Below are positions 52,825 to 61,359 of a stretch of DNA of 64,000 nucleotides, piece after piece (position 1 is the stretch's first letter; every line of letters begins with the position of its first letter). The DNA is from Pseudonocardiales bacterium. Lineage in GTDB: Bacteria; Actinomycetota; Actinomycetes; Mycobacteriales; Pseudonocardiaceae. The DNA is taken from contig JAHEXI010000014.1 of assembly GCA_023252195.1 (NCBI GenBank), positions 20,304-84,303 of the forward strand. Direction: 5' to 3'. Position numbers and translations under genes: made by a program. The notes under the pieces were generated by a model that was not told where the DNA came from, did no database searches, and worked only from the letters and a program-made list of their open reading frames with translations.

Positions 52825-52865
52825 CGGGTCACCCCTTCGCCCTCGGACTTGAGTTCCAACCGCAT
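52821..52865 (-). pseudogene. 14-codon remnant of the AICE regulator gene, fused upstream of rep
   Basis: Reads MRLELKSEGEGVTR and stops in an ATGA overlap with rep. The first nine codons match the start of the intact gene at 58026-58382 (MQLEIKTEG), and the following bases (GAAGGGGTGACCCGATGA) match the end of the gene at 55680 plus the rep start. It is the join of a deletion that removed the tra genes. Confidence 0.8.
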
Positions 52866-52906
52866 GCTTGTCGTGCCTCCTGATCGGTGATCGCGGGTCA
52901 CTGAGG

Positions 52907-52987
52907 CCCGCACACCAATCAAACGGCGGAACGCCTGCTCCGAGGGGGTCCGCGAGCTAGTCCCGAGCTAGTCTGCTTCTAGTCCCA
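52907..52987. promoter_or_regulatory. AICE main promoter/operator, copy 1
   Basis: 81 bases nearly identical to 58423-58503, beginning CCCGCACACCAATCAAACGG. It holds three CTAGTC half-sites at 52957, 52968 and 52979 (11-bp steps). On minus it would drive the remnant ORF and rep. Confidence 0.75.
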
Positions 52988-53503
52988 ACCGGCCACACCA
53001 CCTTCAAGGCCACAGCTGAGCGGATGAAGCGACGACACCAGCACAACTACGCCCTGACCGTCACAGCGGCATGGGCACCCTGGTCCGGGACTGACTGGGC
53101 CAACGCCCTTTGCCGGCGCCGGTGGCATCGGTGATCTGCGGGGGTAACTACGCCGACGTTGTTACTGACGCGCCGCTCCTGCGCACCTCGAACACGCCCG
53201 GAATCTCCTCCACCAGTCCAGCTCTACTTAAGCCACCCAGACCGCCGGCGATCGCGAAGACCCAGGCCTCTCCAAACTGGATGCAGATCTACGTCGCGGA
53301 GATCCGCCGTAGTAAAGGGATGGAGGGCAGGTCGAGGACCGTCAACCTGCTCAAGTCGGCTCCTAGTCTTCCCCTTTGGGAACCGACGTATTCGCTATGT
53401 GGCGGTGTTTGGGGTGGGCGCTCAGGTCGGGCGACAGTCAAGAGGTGGCTCATGGTCAATGGCGTGCCCTACGTCATCATCGGACACGGGGGTAGGAGGT
53501 TCC
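52988..53503. other. Left boundary of the AICE cargo, no clear gene
   Basis: An open frame runs from about 53110 to 53517 on plus (ending NGVPYVIIGHGGRRFQVVA), but most of it lacks natural composition. The sequence stops resembling AICE DNA at about 52988. Confidence 0.4.
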
Positions 53504-54834
53504 AGGTTGTCGCATGACCGTGAGTCAGCGGGCCCTTTGGTATCTGGGCGAGCTCGGATCAGGGTCCATGTGCCGTTCATGTACGACCTCGGCGGTAGGG
53601 TTAGGGACATTGGTGGTCTGCGCGATACCCTAGCTGTTTTGTGCGGGCCTGTTGATGTAGATCAGGCGGCAACTCGCAGTTGGAACTTGTCGTATCTCGC
53701 TGGCCACACGCCGGTACTTCGATGTCGCCTGCCGGGAGACATCGCGAAGCTCGGGAACTCAGAGTGGCGTTACGAAAGGATCCTCAAGGTTTCCCTTGGC
53801 TCGGTGTATTGTCAATTGATTATACATTCGAATCCCTACAGGCCGAAACAAGCATGTCAACCTTCTATGATGGATTAGTCGAGTGGAAAAACTCCGATTA
53901 TTTACCGTACCTTCAGGAGTGCGGCGCTTTCACTGATGAACTCGCGGCCCATACGGCGTTCACATCACACGTCCCGGCGCAAGATCTACATGCTAGCCGA
54001 GTGCGTCGATTGCGCCTTCGCGTCCAGCCTTACATCAGTTCACGCCCCGTGTTGTACCCCTTTCACGACTTCCGCATATGCGTTATTGACCATGGGTCGA
54101 CGCTGGACTCGAATCTCGTTCGATGCCTCCTGTGGCTCACTACGCCAGAAGCGACCAGCAGCGAATTCGAAGACGTTGCAGGCATCCAACACGGATCGGT
54201 GGAGATCCTTAGTACCGGGTGGTCCACCGTGCTTCGCACCGACATGCGAACTGCCGACGCTGAGGTGACGGAAATCATGTCGCAGCTAAGTTTGGTTCAC
54301 GCTCAGTGGTTCATCTGTCAGTTATGGATTAACGTCTACGATCAGGACAATAAGGCTATCGATAGCACGGATCCAGTGGTTCGAGTTCATGAACTGTCCG
54401 CTTGTCAACTCTCACTCGAACGTGATCTTGTTGAAGTCGGAAACCTCGACGTGATGCTCAAGGATCCGAGGCTACTGCGCGTGGCTCGATCGTTCGAACG
54501 GTCATTCTCCGTCTTGGAGCACCGCAAAGCTGCAGAGCGGCGGCTTCACGTGCTGGAAAATCATTCAAGAGACCTCACGGAGTTCGCTCGTGAACGTGCC
54601 ACTCGGCGGCTAGAAATTCTTTTCAGCTTCTCCGCGGCAGGTACCATAGCAGCACTAGTTCCTGCCCTCGCGCAAATCAATTTCCCGCCGTACATCACGA
54701 TCGTTACGGTTTTGCTATCAATCCTGCTATGGCTAGGTTTCACAATTAACATCACAATTCGTGCCAGATGGCTGCCCATCTCTCGGAGGCCGAAGAGGCG
54801 CCCCGCCTCTAACGAACATATCACAGGGGAGTGA
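53504..54834 (+). CDS. CorA-like C-terminal two-helix membrane protein (cargo gene), with probable frame change
   Basis: The main frame (53680-54834, up to 384 residues) reads FTDELAAHTAFTSHVPAQDL, a soluble alpha/beta region, a long helix (LLRVARSFERSFSVLEHRKA, ENHSRDLTEFARERATRRLE) and two membrane helices at the end (ILFSFSAAGTIAALVPALAQ; YITIVTVLLSILLWLGFTIN). Long helix plus two terminal helices recalls CorA-type channels, but the GMN signature is absent. Upstream, another frame (53504-53820) reads naturally (HVPFMYDLGGRVRDIGGLRD; SEWRYERILKVSL), so a frameshift near 53790-53830 probably joins the two. Codon use is more AT-rich than the AICE genes. Function unknown. Confidence 0.6.
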
Positions 54835-55367
54835 TGATGACCATCGAGATCTTGTGGCGCACGCCCGGTGAGATGGCACAGTTCGAACAACGCAGCCTTG
54901 AATTACTCGTCGAAGAAGTGTCAGCTGAATTCGTTCCACCGTTGACTACTCGAAGCAGCACAACCCAGGCGGCGCTAAAAGACCCCAGCGGCAGTGAATC
55001 GAGTAGCTACTTTGATGAAATGCTCACGCAACACAGCCTTCTCTTAATCGAGTGCGACCAACTGCAAGGATTCCTTTCCTTCCGAGCCTCTCACCGCGAC
55101 GCGCGCCTGCCGCAGATAGGAACCTGTATCTACGTCAGCACCATCTCTATTCGCCCAGCCGCGCGAGGACGCGGACTTGCCCACCTGCTATATCAGAAGC
55201 TCTTGGAGCTTCCGGGGAGCTTGCCTGCATGGATTCTTTTACGAACGTGGTCCACCAACACGCATCATCTACACCTGTTAGATACCCTCGGCTTCAAACT
55301 TCTCCTCACCGTCCCTGACGATAGGGATCCCGGGATCGACACTGTCTACCTGGGGCGCAAGCGTTAG
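54831..55367 (+). CDS. GNAT acetyltransferase (cargo gene)
   Basis: 178 residues from ATG 54831, overlapping the upstream membrane-protein stop (ATGATGATGA). Motifs: LTQHSLLLIECDQLQGFLSF, CIYVSTISIRPAARGRGLAH (acetyl-CoA loop), LLRTWSTNTHHLHLLDTLGF. The tight overlap indicates that the two cargo proteins act together. Target unknown. Confidence 0.75.
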   Translation: MMMTIEILWRTPGEMAQFEQRSLELLVEEVSAEFVPPLTTRSSTTQAALKDPSGSESSSYFDEMLTQHSLLLIECDQLQGFLSFRASHRDARLPQIGTCIYVSTISIRPAARGRGLAHLLYQKLLELPGSLPAWILLRTWSTNTHHLHLLDTLGFKLLLTVPDDRDPGIDTVYLGRKR

Positions 55368-55489
55368 CAACACCTGCCCAACTTCTCAAAGCGATGATTT
55401 TCAGATCTATGGGTGAAGGCAGGCCGAGCGCGCCAAATCCGATCGAAGCAAGGCGTCGTTGCTTACGGCGGTGGGGGCCTGCACCCGGC

Positions 55490-55675
55490 ATCGGTGGAGT
55501 ACGTCGTCCGCTGGCCAGTCGCAGACTGGTGGACCACGCGGCCGCGCAGGCGCACCGGTCGGGAGCAGTGGCCGCAGTGTTGGAGCTGTTCGGACCAGCG
55601 GTCGAAGTCCGGCCGGGCGGCCCGGTGAATGATCTCCTCGACCACGGGGGGTGCCAGCTCGATGAGTGGGTTCAT
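55490..55675 (-). pseudogene. Rep N-terminal fragment (second AICE module)
   Basis: About 57 codons (MNPLIELAPPVVEEIIHRAA, then CGHCSRPVRLRGRVVHQSAT) nearly identical to the start of the intact rep at 52824, then broken at about 55490 within TTYSTD, where the cargo begins. It marks the right boundary of the cargo and the rep of a second element module. Confidence 0.9.
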
Positions 55676-55679
55676 CGGG

Positions 55680-56117
55680 TCACCCCTCGCCATCTGTAAG
55701 ACGGTGGGAGGTGTCGGCGGCCCAGGTGCGCAGGTCGCTGAGGGTCACGGCCCGGTGCTCACCGGGCGCCAGGTCGCCGAGCAGGGCCGGGTCGTGATCG
55801 GCGCCGCCGAAAATGGTCAGCTCCATAATGCCCGCCGGTCCTCTCAGAGCACTGGCAATCGACAGGTGCACCCGATCACCGGAGGGCGGCCGCCACGCCT
55901 GCACGGTAACCGTGGTCAGGGTGTCAGCCCAGACGAGCAGTTCAGCGGCGATTCTGGGCACGTTCACGAAGTGCACCTGCGCTGTCAGCCGCGATCGGTG
56001 CGCCGTGCTGATCACCTCCAGGGACACCGGTTGCGGTAGGCCGTGCTCGGTGAGGTGCGTGGCCAGCAGACGCGCCGCCTGCACGAACGTCGCTGCGAAG
56101 GTCGGGGTAGTGATCAT
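55680..56117 (-). CDS. AICE conserved protein upstream of rep
   Basis: 145 residues: FAATFVQAARLLATHLTEHG, QVHFVNVPRIAAELLVWADT, HRAVTLSDLRTWAADTSHRL. Standard neighbour of rep and tra in these elements, role unknown. The start overlaps the traB stop by four bases; its last codons GEG-stop precede the rep fragment by four bases. Confidence 0.7.
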   Translation of the reverse strand: MITTPTFAATFVQAARLLATHLTEHGLPQPVSLEVISTAHRSRLTAQVHFVNVPRIAAELLVWADTLTTVTVQAWRPPSGDRVHLSIASALRGPAGIMELTIFGGADHDPALLGDLAPGEHRAVTLSDLRTWAADTSHRLTDGEG

Positions 56118-57688
56118 GCGTCACCGCCCCGAATGGACGCGGACAGCGCCGGCACCGCTACTGGCTGGTTGGGTGGGCCAGCGACGAAGGCTTCGAGGTG
56201 TTTGATTGCCTGGTCGGGGACCCATCCGGCGCGTACCCGGAGGGGTTCGCGGATGCCTTCGCCGAAGACGTACCCGACGCCGGCTTCGGTTTCGGTGATC
56301 CGGTTGGCCCACGCGCCCCGCTCGTAGGCGCTATCGCCGAGCACCATGCTTATGTGGGATTTGGCGGTGACGCGTAGGCAGATCCGCCGCGGGAACAACT
56401 CCCGCACCGGGACGGTGTCCTTGGTGGGTTCCTGCACATAGCCGCGGACCGTGACGCCCAGCGCGCGGCCCTGCGTGGTCAACAGGGCGACCCGTTCGGT
56501 GATGGCTTCTCGGGTTTTGCGGTCGGTGTAGCGGGTCAGGGCTCCGATCTCGTCGAACTCCAGCAGCTCCAGGGGGTGTTCGGGGCTGATCGGCACCGAC
56601 CGCACCCGGCCAGCGAACTCGGTTTTGCGGGCGGCCATCACCGCGACGAGCTCATCGAGCACGCCGAGGGCTTCGGCGCCGGTGACGGCGTAGCGGTGGA
56701 AGATCCCCCGGCCGTAGGCCAGTTCCATGCCCTTGGGGTCGATGCCGGAGACCCTGACCAGTCCGTCGCGGATGGAGGGGGCGATGGACACCAGTGGGCA
56801 CCACATGACCGTGTTCTTGCCCGCCCCGCTGGCCCCGGCGGTCAGGGTGTGACTGGCTGAGCCGGTCAGCGGCACATGCCAGTCCTGCCCATATTCGGTC
56901 CGCCCGGACAACACCCGCCGCAGATCAATAGCGACACCCGGCACGCCAGCCAGCGCGGCGAGATCGGCACAGGCCACCGGGTCAGCGAGCAGGTTGCGAC
57001 GCTGGAAATCGAGGGAAACCACATTGGGTGTCAGTTCGCGCACCTGGCAGCGCGCCACCCCCCGAGCGCTGGCCAACGCTCGCGCGGCATTGTCGAGGTC
57101 CTCTGGTTTCTGGCCGGGTATCAGCCGGAGGCGGACTTCATCCCAGGACGCGCCCGAGCGCACGCCCAGCACGATGGGTAGCTGCGCCTTGACCTGCTGG
57201 CGGTTGCGGCGAATCCCGCGACCGAGGGGAGTAAGTGCCACCACGACGGGCGCGGCGTCGTGCTTGATACTCAGGCCGCAGGCGTGCAGCCAGTCGGGCA
57301 GCTTGGGTGCATAGACCGTCCAGCGCAGCCACCACGAGCGCAGATGCCGACCTGCCCAGGCATCGAAGGACACCAGATCGATCAGACGCCACCCGGTCAG
57401 CACAGCCGCGACTACGCTCACGGTCAGCGCCAGAGACGGCCAGCCCCACCACTGCCACCACGACGCCACCGCCAGCACCGTCAGGCTGGTCCGCCACCGG
57501 GTGACAGCCTGCCGGATCGCCCACACCCCAGCCTTGATCACCAGCCACACAGCGATAGCCACCACTGCCGCAGCGGCCAGCGCCTCCGCAACCTTGATCA
57601 GCACCTGGCCGATCTTGGCCAGCAACCACACCACGACGCCCAGTACCCCGGCACCCGCGACCAGCTCAGCGATCATGCCGACATCCAT
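56114..57688 (-). CDS. FtsK/TraB-type DNA translocase (AICE transfer protein)
   Basis: 524 residues: two N-terminal membrane helices (MIAELVAGAGVLGVVVWLLA; region 35-85), a linker, then the FtsK/HerA motor with Walker A GASGAGKNT, Walker B LLEFDEIGALT and a C-terminal winged-helix region. The residue after the Walker A Lys is Asn where Gly, Ser or Thr is usual. TraB alone moves double-stranded DNA between mycelial cells in actinomycetes. Confidence 0.85.
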   Translation of the reverse strand: MDVGMIAELVAGAGVLGVVVWLLAKIGQVLIKVAEALAAAAVVAIAVWLVIKAGVWAIRQAVTRWRTSLTVLAVASWWQWWGWPSLALTVSVVAAVLTGWRLIDLVSFDAWAGRHLRSWWLRWTVYAPKLPDWLHACGLSIKHDAAPVVVALTPLGRGIRRNRQQVKAQLPIVLGVRSGASWDEVRLRLIPGQKPEDLDNAARALASARGVARCQVRELTPNVVSLDFQRRNLLADPVACADLAALAGVPGVAIDLRRVLSGRTEYGQDWHVPLTGSASHTLTAGASGAGKNTVMWCPLVSIAPSIRDGLVRVSGIDPKGMELAYGRGIFHRYAVTGAEALGVLDELVAVMAARKTEFAGRVRSVPISPEHPLELLEFDEIGALTRYTDRKTREAITERVALLTTQGRALGVTVRGYVQEPTKDTVPVRELFPRRICLRVTAKSHISMVLGDSAYERGAWANRITETEAGVGYVFGEGIREPLRVRAGWVPDQAIKHLEAFVAGPPNQPVAVPALSASIRGGDA

Positions 57689-57780
57689 CAGAGCTCACCA
57701 CCGGAGCACTTCCGGGCGTGCTCGTCCCGCCGTACGCTCACGACAGCTCCTCTTGTCCTGAAAATTGATGGGTGAAGCGG

Positions 57781-57825
57781 GGCGCCCGGCCGGCCTTGGT
57801 TTCCAGGCCCGACCGGCCGGGCGCC
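57781..57825. terminator. GC-rich hairpin between regulator genes and traB
   Basis: GGCGCCCGGCCGG (57781-57793), a 19-base loop, CCGGCCGGGCGCC (57813-57825): a perfect 13-bp stem just after the stop of the minus-strand gene at 57829. It would weaken read-through into traB. Confidence 0.6.
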
Positions 57826-57828
57826 GCA

Positions 57829-58029
57829 CTAACGGGCGATGGCCGCAACCCACGCCGCCCACGAGGTCGACGCCTCGTCGCGGGCGACTTCGTAGGCGCC
57901 GTAGGCCTCCTGCCAGTGCAGGTAGGCAGCCCGCTCGGCCTCGGCCGCTTCCTCACGAAGCCGCTCGGCCCGCTCGTGCATCTCCCGCAGCTGCCCCAGG
58001 TCCGGGCTCATCATCGATGCGCGCATCAC
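57829..58029 (-). CDS. Small coiled-coil AICE protein
   Basis: 66 residues, mostly one amphipathic helix (LGQLREMHERAERLREEAAE, AERAAYLHWQEAYGAYEVAR). It overlaps the next gene by four bases. Function unknown. Confidence 0.65.
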   Translation of the reverse strand: MMRASMMSPDLGQLREMHERAERLREEAAEAERAAYLHWQEAYGAYEVARDEASTSWAAWVAAIAR

Positions 58030-58382
58030 GCACCCACCGACCCAGCCGCACCAGTGGCAGCCCTCGCCGAACCGGCCGGAGTGGTCGGTACAGGGGCGAT
58101 GGAGTCAGCCCGGAATGCCACTCCGCCGCGGCCGTCGATGTTCCACGGCGTCGCGACCAACTTGACCACCGTGACCAGCTGCCGCTTAGCGACCCTTGGT
58201 TCCCCGGCGGTGGTGACCTTGATGACCTCCGCGCCGGTTTCGTCCATCGCCACGACCTCGGTCACGTGCAACGGTGCACCGGTCTCCCGGTCCGTCTTCT
58301 GCCGGCCGTCGTTGTCGTTCTTCGGCTGCGGGGCCCGAGACACCACGAAGTCGACGCCCTCGGTCTTGATTTCCAACTGCAT
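58026..58382 (-). CDS. AICE regulatory/accessory protein (SCO3933-like)
   Basis: 118 residues: MQLEIKTEGVDFVVSRAPQP, DRETGAPLHVTEVVAMDETG, AEVIKVTTAGEPRVAKRQLV, an all-beta protein first in the AICE operon, like those in pSAM2-type elements. Its promoter region (58423-58503) is copied at 52907-52987. Confidence 0.75.
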   Translation of the reverse strand: MQLEIKTEGVDFVVSRAPQPKNDNDGRQKTDRETGAPLHVTEVVAMDETGAEVIKVTTAGEPRVAKRQLVTVVKLVATPWNIDGRGGVAFRADSIAPVPTTPAGSARAATGAAGSVGA

Positions 58383-58422
58383 TTCTGGTGTTCCTCCAGA
58401 TTGGTCGGTGTGGGTCGTTTGA

Positions 58423-58503
58423 CCCGCACGCCAATCAAACGGCGAAATGCCTGCTCCGAGGGGGTCCGGGAACTAGTCCCGAGCTAGTCCGCTGCTAGTC
58501 CCA
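58423..58503. promoter_or_regulatory. AICE main divergent promoter/operator, copy 2
   Basis: 81 bases nearly identical to 52907-52987, with CTAGTC half-sites at 58473, 58484 and 58495 (11-bp steps, about one DNA turn). It lies between the minus-strand AICE operon and the plus-strand HTH regulator at 58557, so the regulator is the likely binder. Confidence 0.75.
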
Positions 58504-58556
58504 CAGCCCGCGTGTGGCCGGTAGGCTCACCACGCGTCGACGGAGGGAGAGACCCA

Positions 58557-60104
58557 GTGACGGCTGCGGATGCGTCTGCGGCGGTAGGGCAATGCGCGCA
58601 GTGTGGTGCACCATTGAGCCGGTACAACCCGGACCTCGTGTGCGCCGGCTGCAACCACGCCGACGAGCCCATTGCGGTTGCGGGGGACTGGCTCAACCGA
58701 CCTACCGGCGTCCCGGCTGACGATACCGGCGCCGTACTGCGTGCCTGGCGCGCGTCGACGGGCCGCAACCAGGTGGAGGCAGCCCGGCTGCTGGGCATGA
58801 CGCAGCAGAATCTCAGCCAGATCGAGAACGGGCGCCAAGCGATGTCGTTCGAGCTGCGGCAGCGAGCGGTGTCCGTGCTCGGCATCTCCGCAGAGGATCT
58901 CGGGCTGTCACCAGGCCGGTCACGGGCCGAGTTAGACGGTACCGTCGCCGTTGACCAAGCACGGTGGCGTCAAGAACGCCGCTGGCTCAATCAACACCGC
59001 TCCGAGCTGGCGCGACTCGCGGTCCAGCTGTACCCGGCAGACCATCGGGTGCCGGATACGCCATTGATCGCCGGCGCTGGCTGGATTCCGGACGAGCCGG
59101 CCGAGCTGCGGTCGCTGCGGCTGACGCTGGATGAGCAGCCACACACGGTCGCCATCGACGGTAGCGAAGCCGAGACGCTGCCGACCCGCCCGCTCTGCGC
59201 GCCGGGCCAGTGGTTCGACAGGTACACCTCAGCCGTCCGGCATCTTGATCCGCCCCGGTTGTTCGAATCACGGCCGAGCTATCGTCTGCTTGGCGACCAA
59301 CTCGGAGCGGGCGCCCTCCACTTCGGACTGGCGGCCTACTTCGACAAGCTCGACGTGTCCGAGGCGCTCGGCCATGAGCTGGCCATCGCCTGCCTCCGCG
59401 GGCACCACGGCATCCCAGATTCCGTCGAGCCACTACGTGACAAGCTGCCGTTCCGGACGCTGATCGGTGACCCGTTCGACCCAACCCGCCGCGCGATCAT
59501 CCCCGCGGTGACAACCCTGACAATCCGGCTACGCCGCTACCCGGCGGAGCCGAGCTTCCTGCTCCACTGGCGTGATCCGGCGAAGGTCGCTACCGCCGCA
59601 GGGGTCTACGACGTGATCCCGGCCGGGGAGTTCCAGCCGGCGAGCGTCGCTTTGTGGGATCGGCGCAACGACTTCGACCTATGGCGCAACATCGTGCGCG
59701 AGTACTCCGAGGAATTGCTCGGCACACCCGAACACGACGGTACCCGCAGCAAGCCCATCGACTACCACGCCTGGCCGCTGTACCGCGACCTGGAGGACGC
59801 CCAGAAATCCGGCGCCGTCGTACCATTCGTCCTCGGTCTCGGACTCGACGCACTGACCCTCGCGGCAACGATCCTGACCGTGGTCGTGATCGATGACGAC
59901 GTGTTCACCCGTGCATTTGGGGCCGCGACCCGCTACAACGAGGAAGGCGAAATCGTCGCGATCGGCAACGGTCGCGCAACCGAGGGAATCCCATTCACCG
60001 GTGAATCGGTACGACGACTGCTCAGCTCAGAACCGATGGCCTCACCGGGCGCCGCCTGCCTGGCCCTCACCTGGCGTCACCGCGACCGCATCCTCGACCT
60101 CTAG
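58557..60104 (+). CDS. XRE-family regulator with zinc ribbon and large Nudix-like C-terminal domain
   Basis: 515 residues from GTG 58557, chosen for the GGAGGGAGA site six bases upstream. Domains: zinc ribbon CAQCGAPLSRYNPDLVCAGC, XRE helix-turn-helix (AWRASTGRNQVEAARLLGMT, QQNLSQIENGRQAMSF), then a 400-residue domain with DLWRNIVREYSEELLG, which resembles a Nudix box out of register. It is divergent from the AICE operon. A shorter paralogue follows. Confidence 0.75.
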   Translation: MTAADASAAVGQCAQCGAPLSRYNPDLVCAGCNHADEPIAVAGDWLNRPTGVPADDTGAVLRAWRASTGRNQVEAARLLGMTQQNLSQIENGRQAMSFELRQRAVSVLGISAEDLGLSPGRSRAELDGTVAVDQARWRQERRWLNQHRSELARLAVQLYPADHRVPDTPLIAGAGWIPDEPAELRSLRLTLDEQPHTVAIDGSEAETLPTRPLCAPGQWFDRYTSAVRHLDPPRLFESRPSYRLLGDQLGAGALHFGLAAYFDKLDVSEALGHELAIACLRGHHGIPDSVEPLRDKLPFRTLIGDPFDPTRRAIIPAVTTLTIRLRRYPAEPSFLLHWRDPAKVATAAGVYDVIPAGEFQPASVALWDRRNDFDLWRNIVREYSEELLGTPEHDGTRSKPIDYHAWPLYRDLEDAQKSGAVVPFVLGLGLDALTLAATILTVVVIDDDVFTRAFGAATRYNEEGEIVAIGNGRATEGIPFTGESVRRLLSSEPMASPGAACLALTWRHRDRILDL

Positions 60105-60121
60105 TCCACCGCGAGAACGCC

Positions 60122-61237
60122 CTGACCAGGCAGCTCACCGGCAGCGAACAGCAATGGCTTCGCGTCCGAAACCACCTGAGTAAACACCGATACGAACTGG
60201 CCGTCTGCGCGGCTCGTGAGTACCCGGACTCCGCCACGGTGGAAGGAACACCACTGCTGAGCACACCACTATGGCTTCCCGACGCACCAATCGGACTCGA
60301 CCACATCAAGCTGCAGTACACGCCAGCCGAGGCATTCAGCGGCATCACTGGCACCGATCCAGTCATCCAGCGCCTACTGCCCGTCCGCGCCGACGGCACC
60401 AGGTACCGCACCTACTCCGAAGCCGTCGCCGCACTCGCCGCACCTACCATTTTCGAAAACCGCTCCACCTACCGCCTGCTCCGGGCAGACCTGCAATCGA
60501 ACCCGCACATGATGTTCAGCGACGGCAAATACTTCGACGGCACCGACCTAGGCGACGCGGCAGCGCACGAATTTACCGCCGCAATACTCGGTGAGATTGC
60601 AACGCAGGATCTTCGCACTGCAATCGGCGACCCATGCGACCCAGCACGCCGCCTCCTGAACGTCGCTATCAGCACACTCACCCTCCGGTACGACCGGACG
60701 ACAGGCGCGGCGACGTTCCCGCTACACCGCCGCGACGGCGCCCGCGTCGGCCACGCCGGAGGCCTGTATCAAGTTCTGCCAGTGGGGGTCTTCCAACCAG
60801 CCGGCGAGGAACCGTGGAACACCCGAAACGATTTCTCACTGTGGCGATGCATCATCCGGGAACTCGCCGAGGAGCTGCGCGGAGACACCGAGAACTACGA
60901 CACCCACCGCGGACCGATCGACTACGCCGCCTGGCCCTTCGCCGACCAACTGACCCGGCCCCTCGACACCGCGAGGGTTCAGGCTTTCTGCCTGGGCATC
61001 GGAGTTGATTCACTCACCCTCGCCACCGACATCCTGACCGCAGTCACGATCGACGCGCCGCTATATGACGAGCTGTTCGGCGAGATCGCCGATACCAACA
61101 CCGAAGGATCGATCACCCCCGCCGTGTCCTTCACCGCGGAGACCGTTGAGCGGTACGCCAGCAACGAGCCCACCCAAGCCGCAGGCGCGGGACTACTACG
61201 GCTCGCGTGGCGGCACCGGTCAATCCTGCTCGACTGA
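60122..61237 (+). CDS. Paralogue of the C-terminal domain of the XRE regulator
   Basis: Homologous to residues about 160-515 of the upstream protein (EQQWLRVRNHLSKHRYELAV matches its WLNQHRSELARLA; RNDFSLWRCIIRELAEELRG matches its Nudix-like segment). The only normal start codon in frame is GTG 60239, but homology begins about 100 bases earlier, where only CTG (60122) could start. It overlaps or nearly touches the upstream stop in another frame. It has no HTH. Confidence 0.65.
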   Translation: MTRQLTGSEQQWLRVRNHLSKHRYELAVCAAREYPDSATVEGTPLLSTPLWLPDAPIGLDHIKLQYTPAEAFSGITGTDPVIQRLLPVRADGTRYRTYSEAVAALAAPTIFENRSTYRLLRADLQSNPHMMFSDGKYFDGTDLGDAAAHEFTAAILGEIATQDLRTAIGDPCDPARRLLNVAISTLTLRYDRTTGAATFPLHRRDGARVGHAGGLYQVLPVGVFQPAGEEPWNTRNDFSLWRCIIRELAEELRGDTENYDTHRGPIDYAAWPFADQLTRPLDTARVQAFCLGIGVDSLTLATDILTAVTIDAPLYDELFGEIADTNTEGSITPAVSFTAETVERYASNEPTQAAGAGLLRLAWRHRSILLD

Positions 61238-61359
61238 CCACAAGTACGGCTTGTACAGCTACCACTTGTTAGCCCGCAAACACCATTAGCCGCGACGCTC
61301 CTCCCATCGCCCAACCGGACCAGCCGGATCGGGCCCGCAGCACAGGGAGGTGCTCAGTC

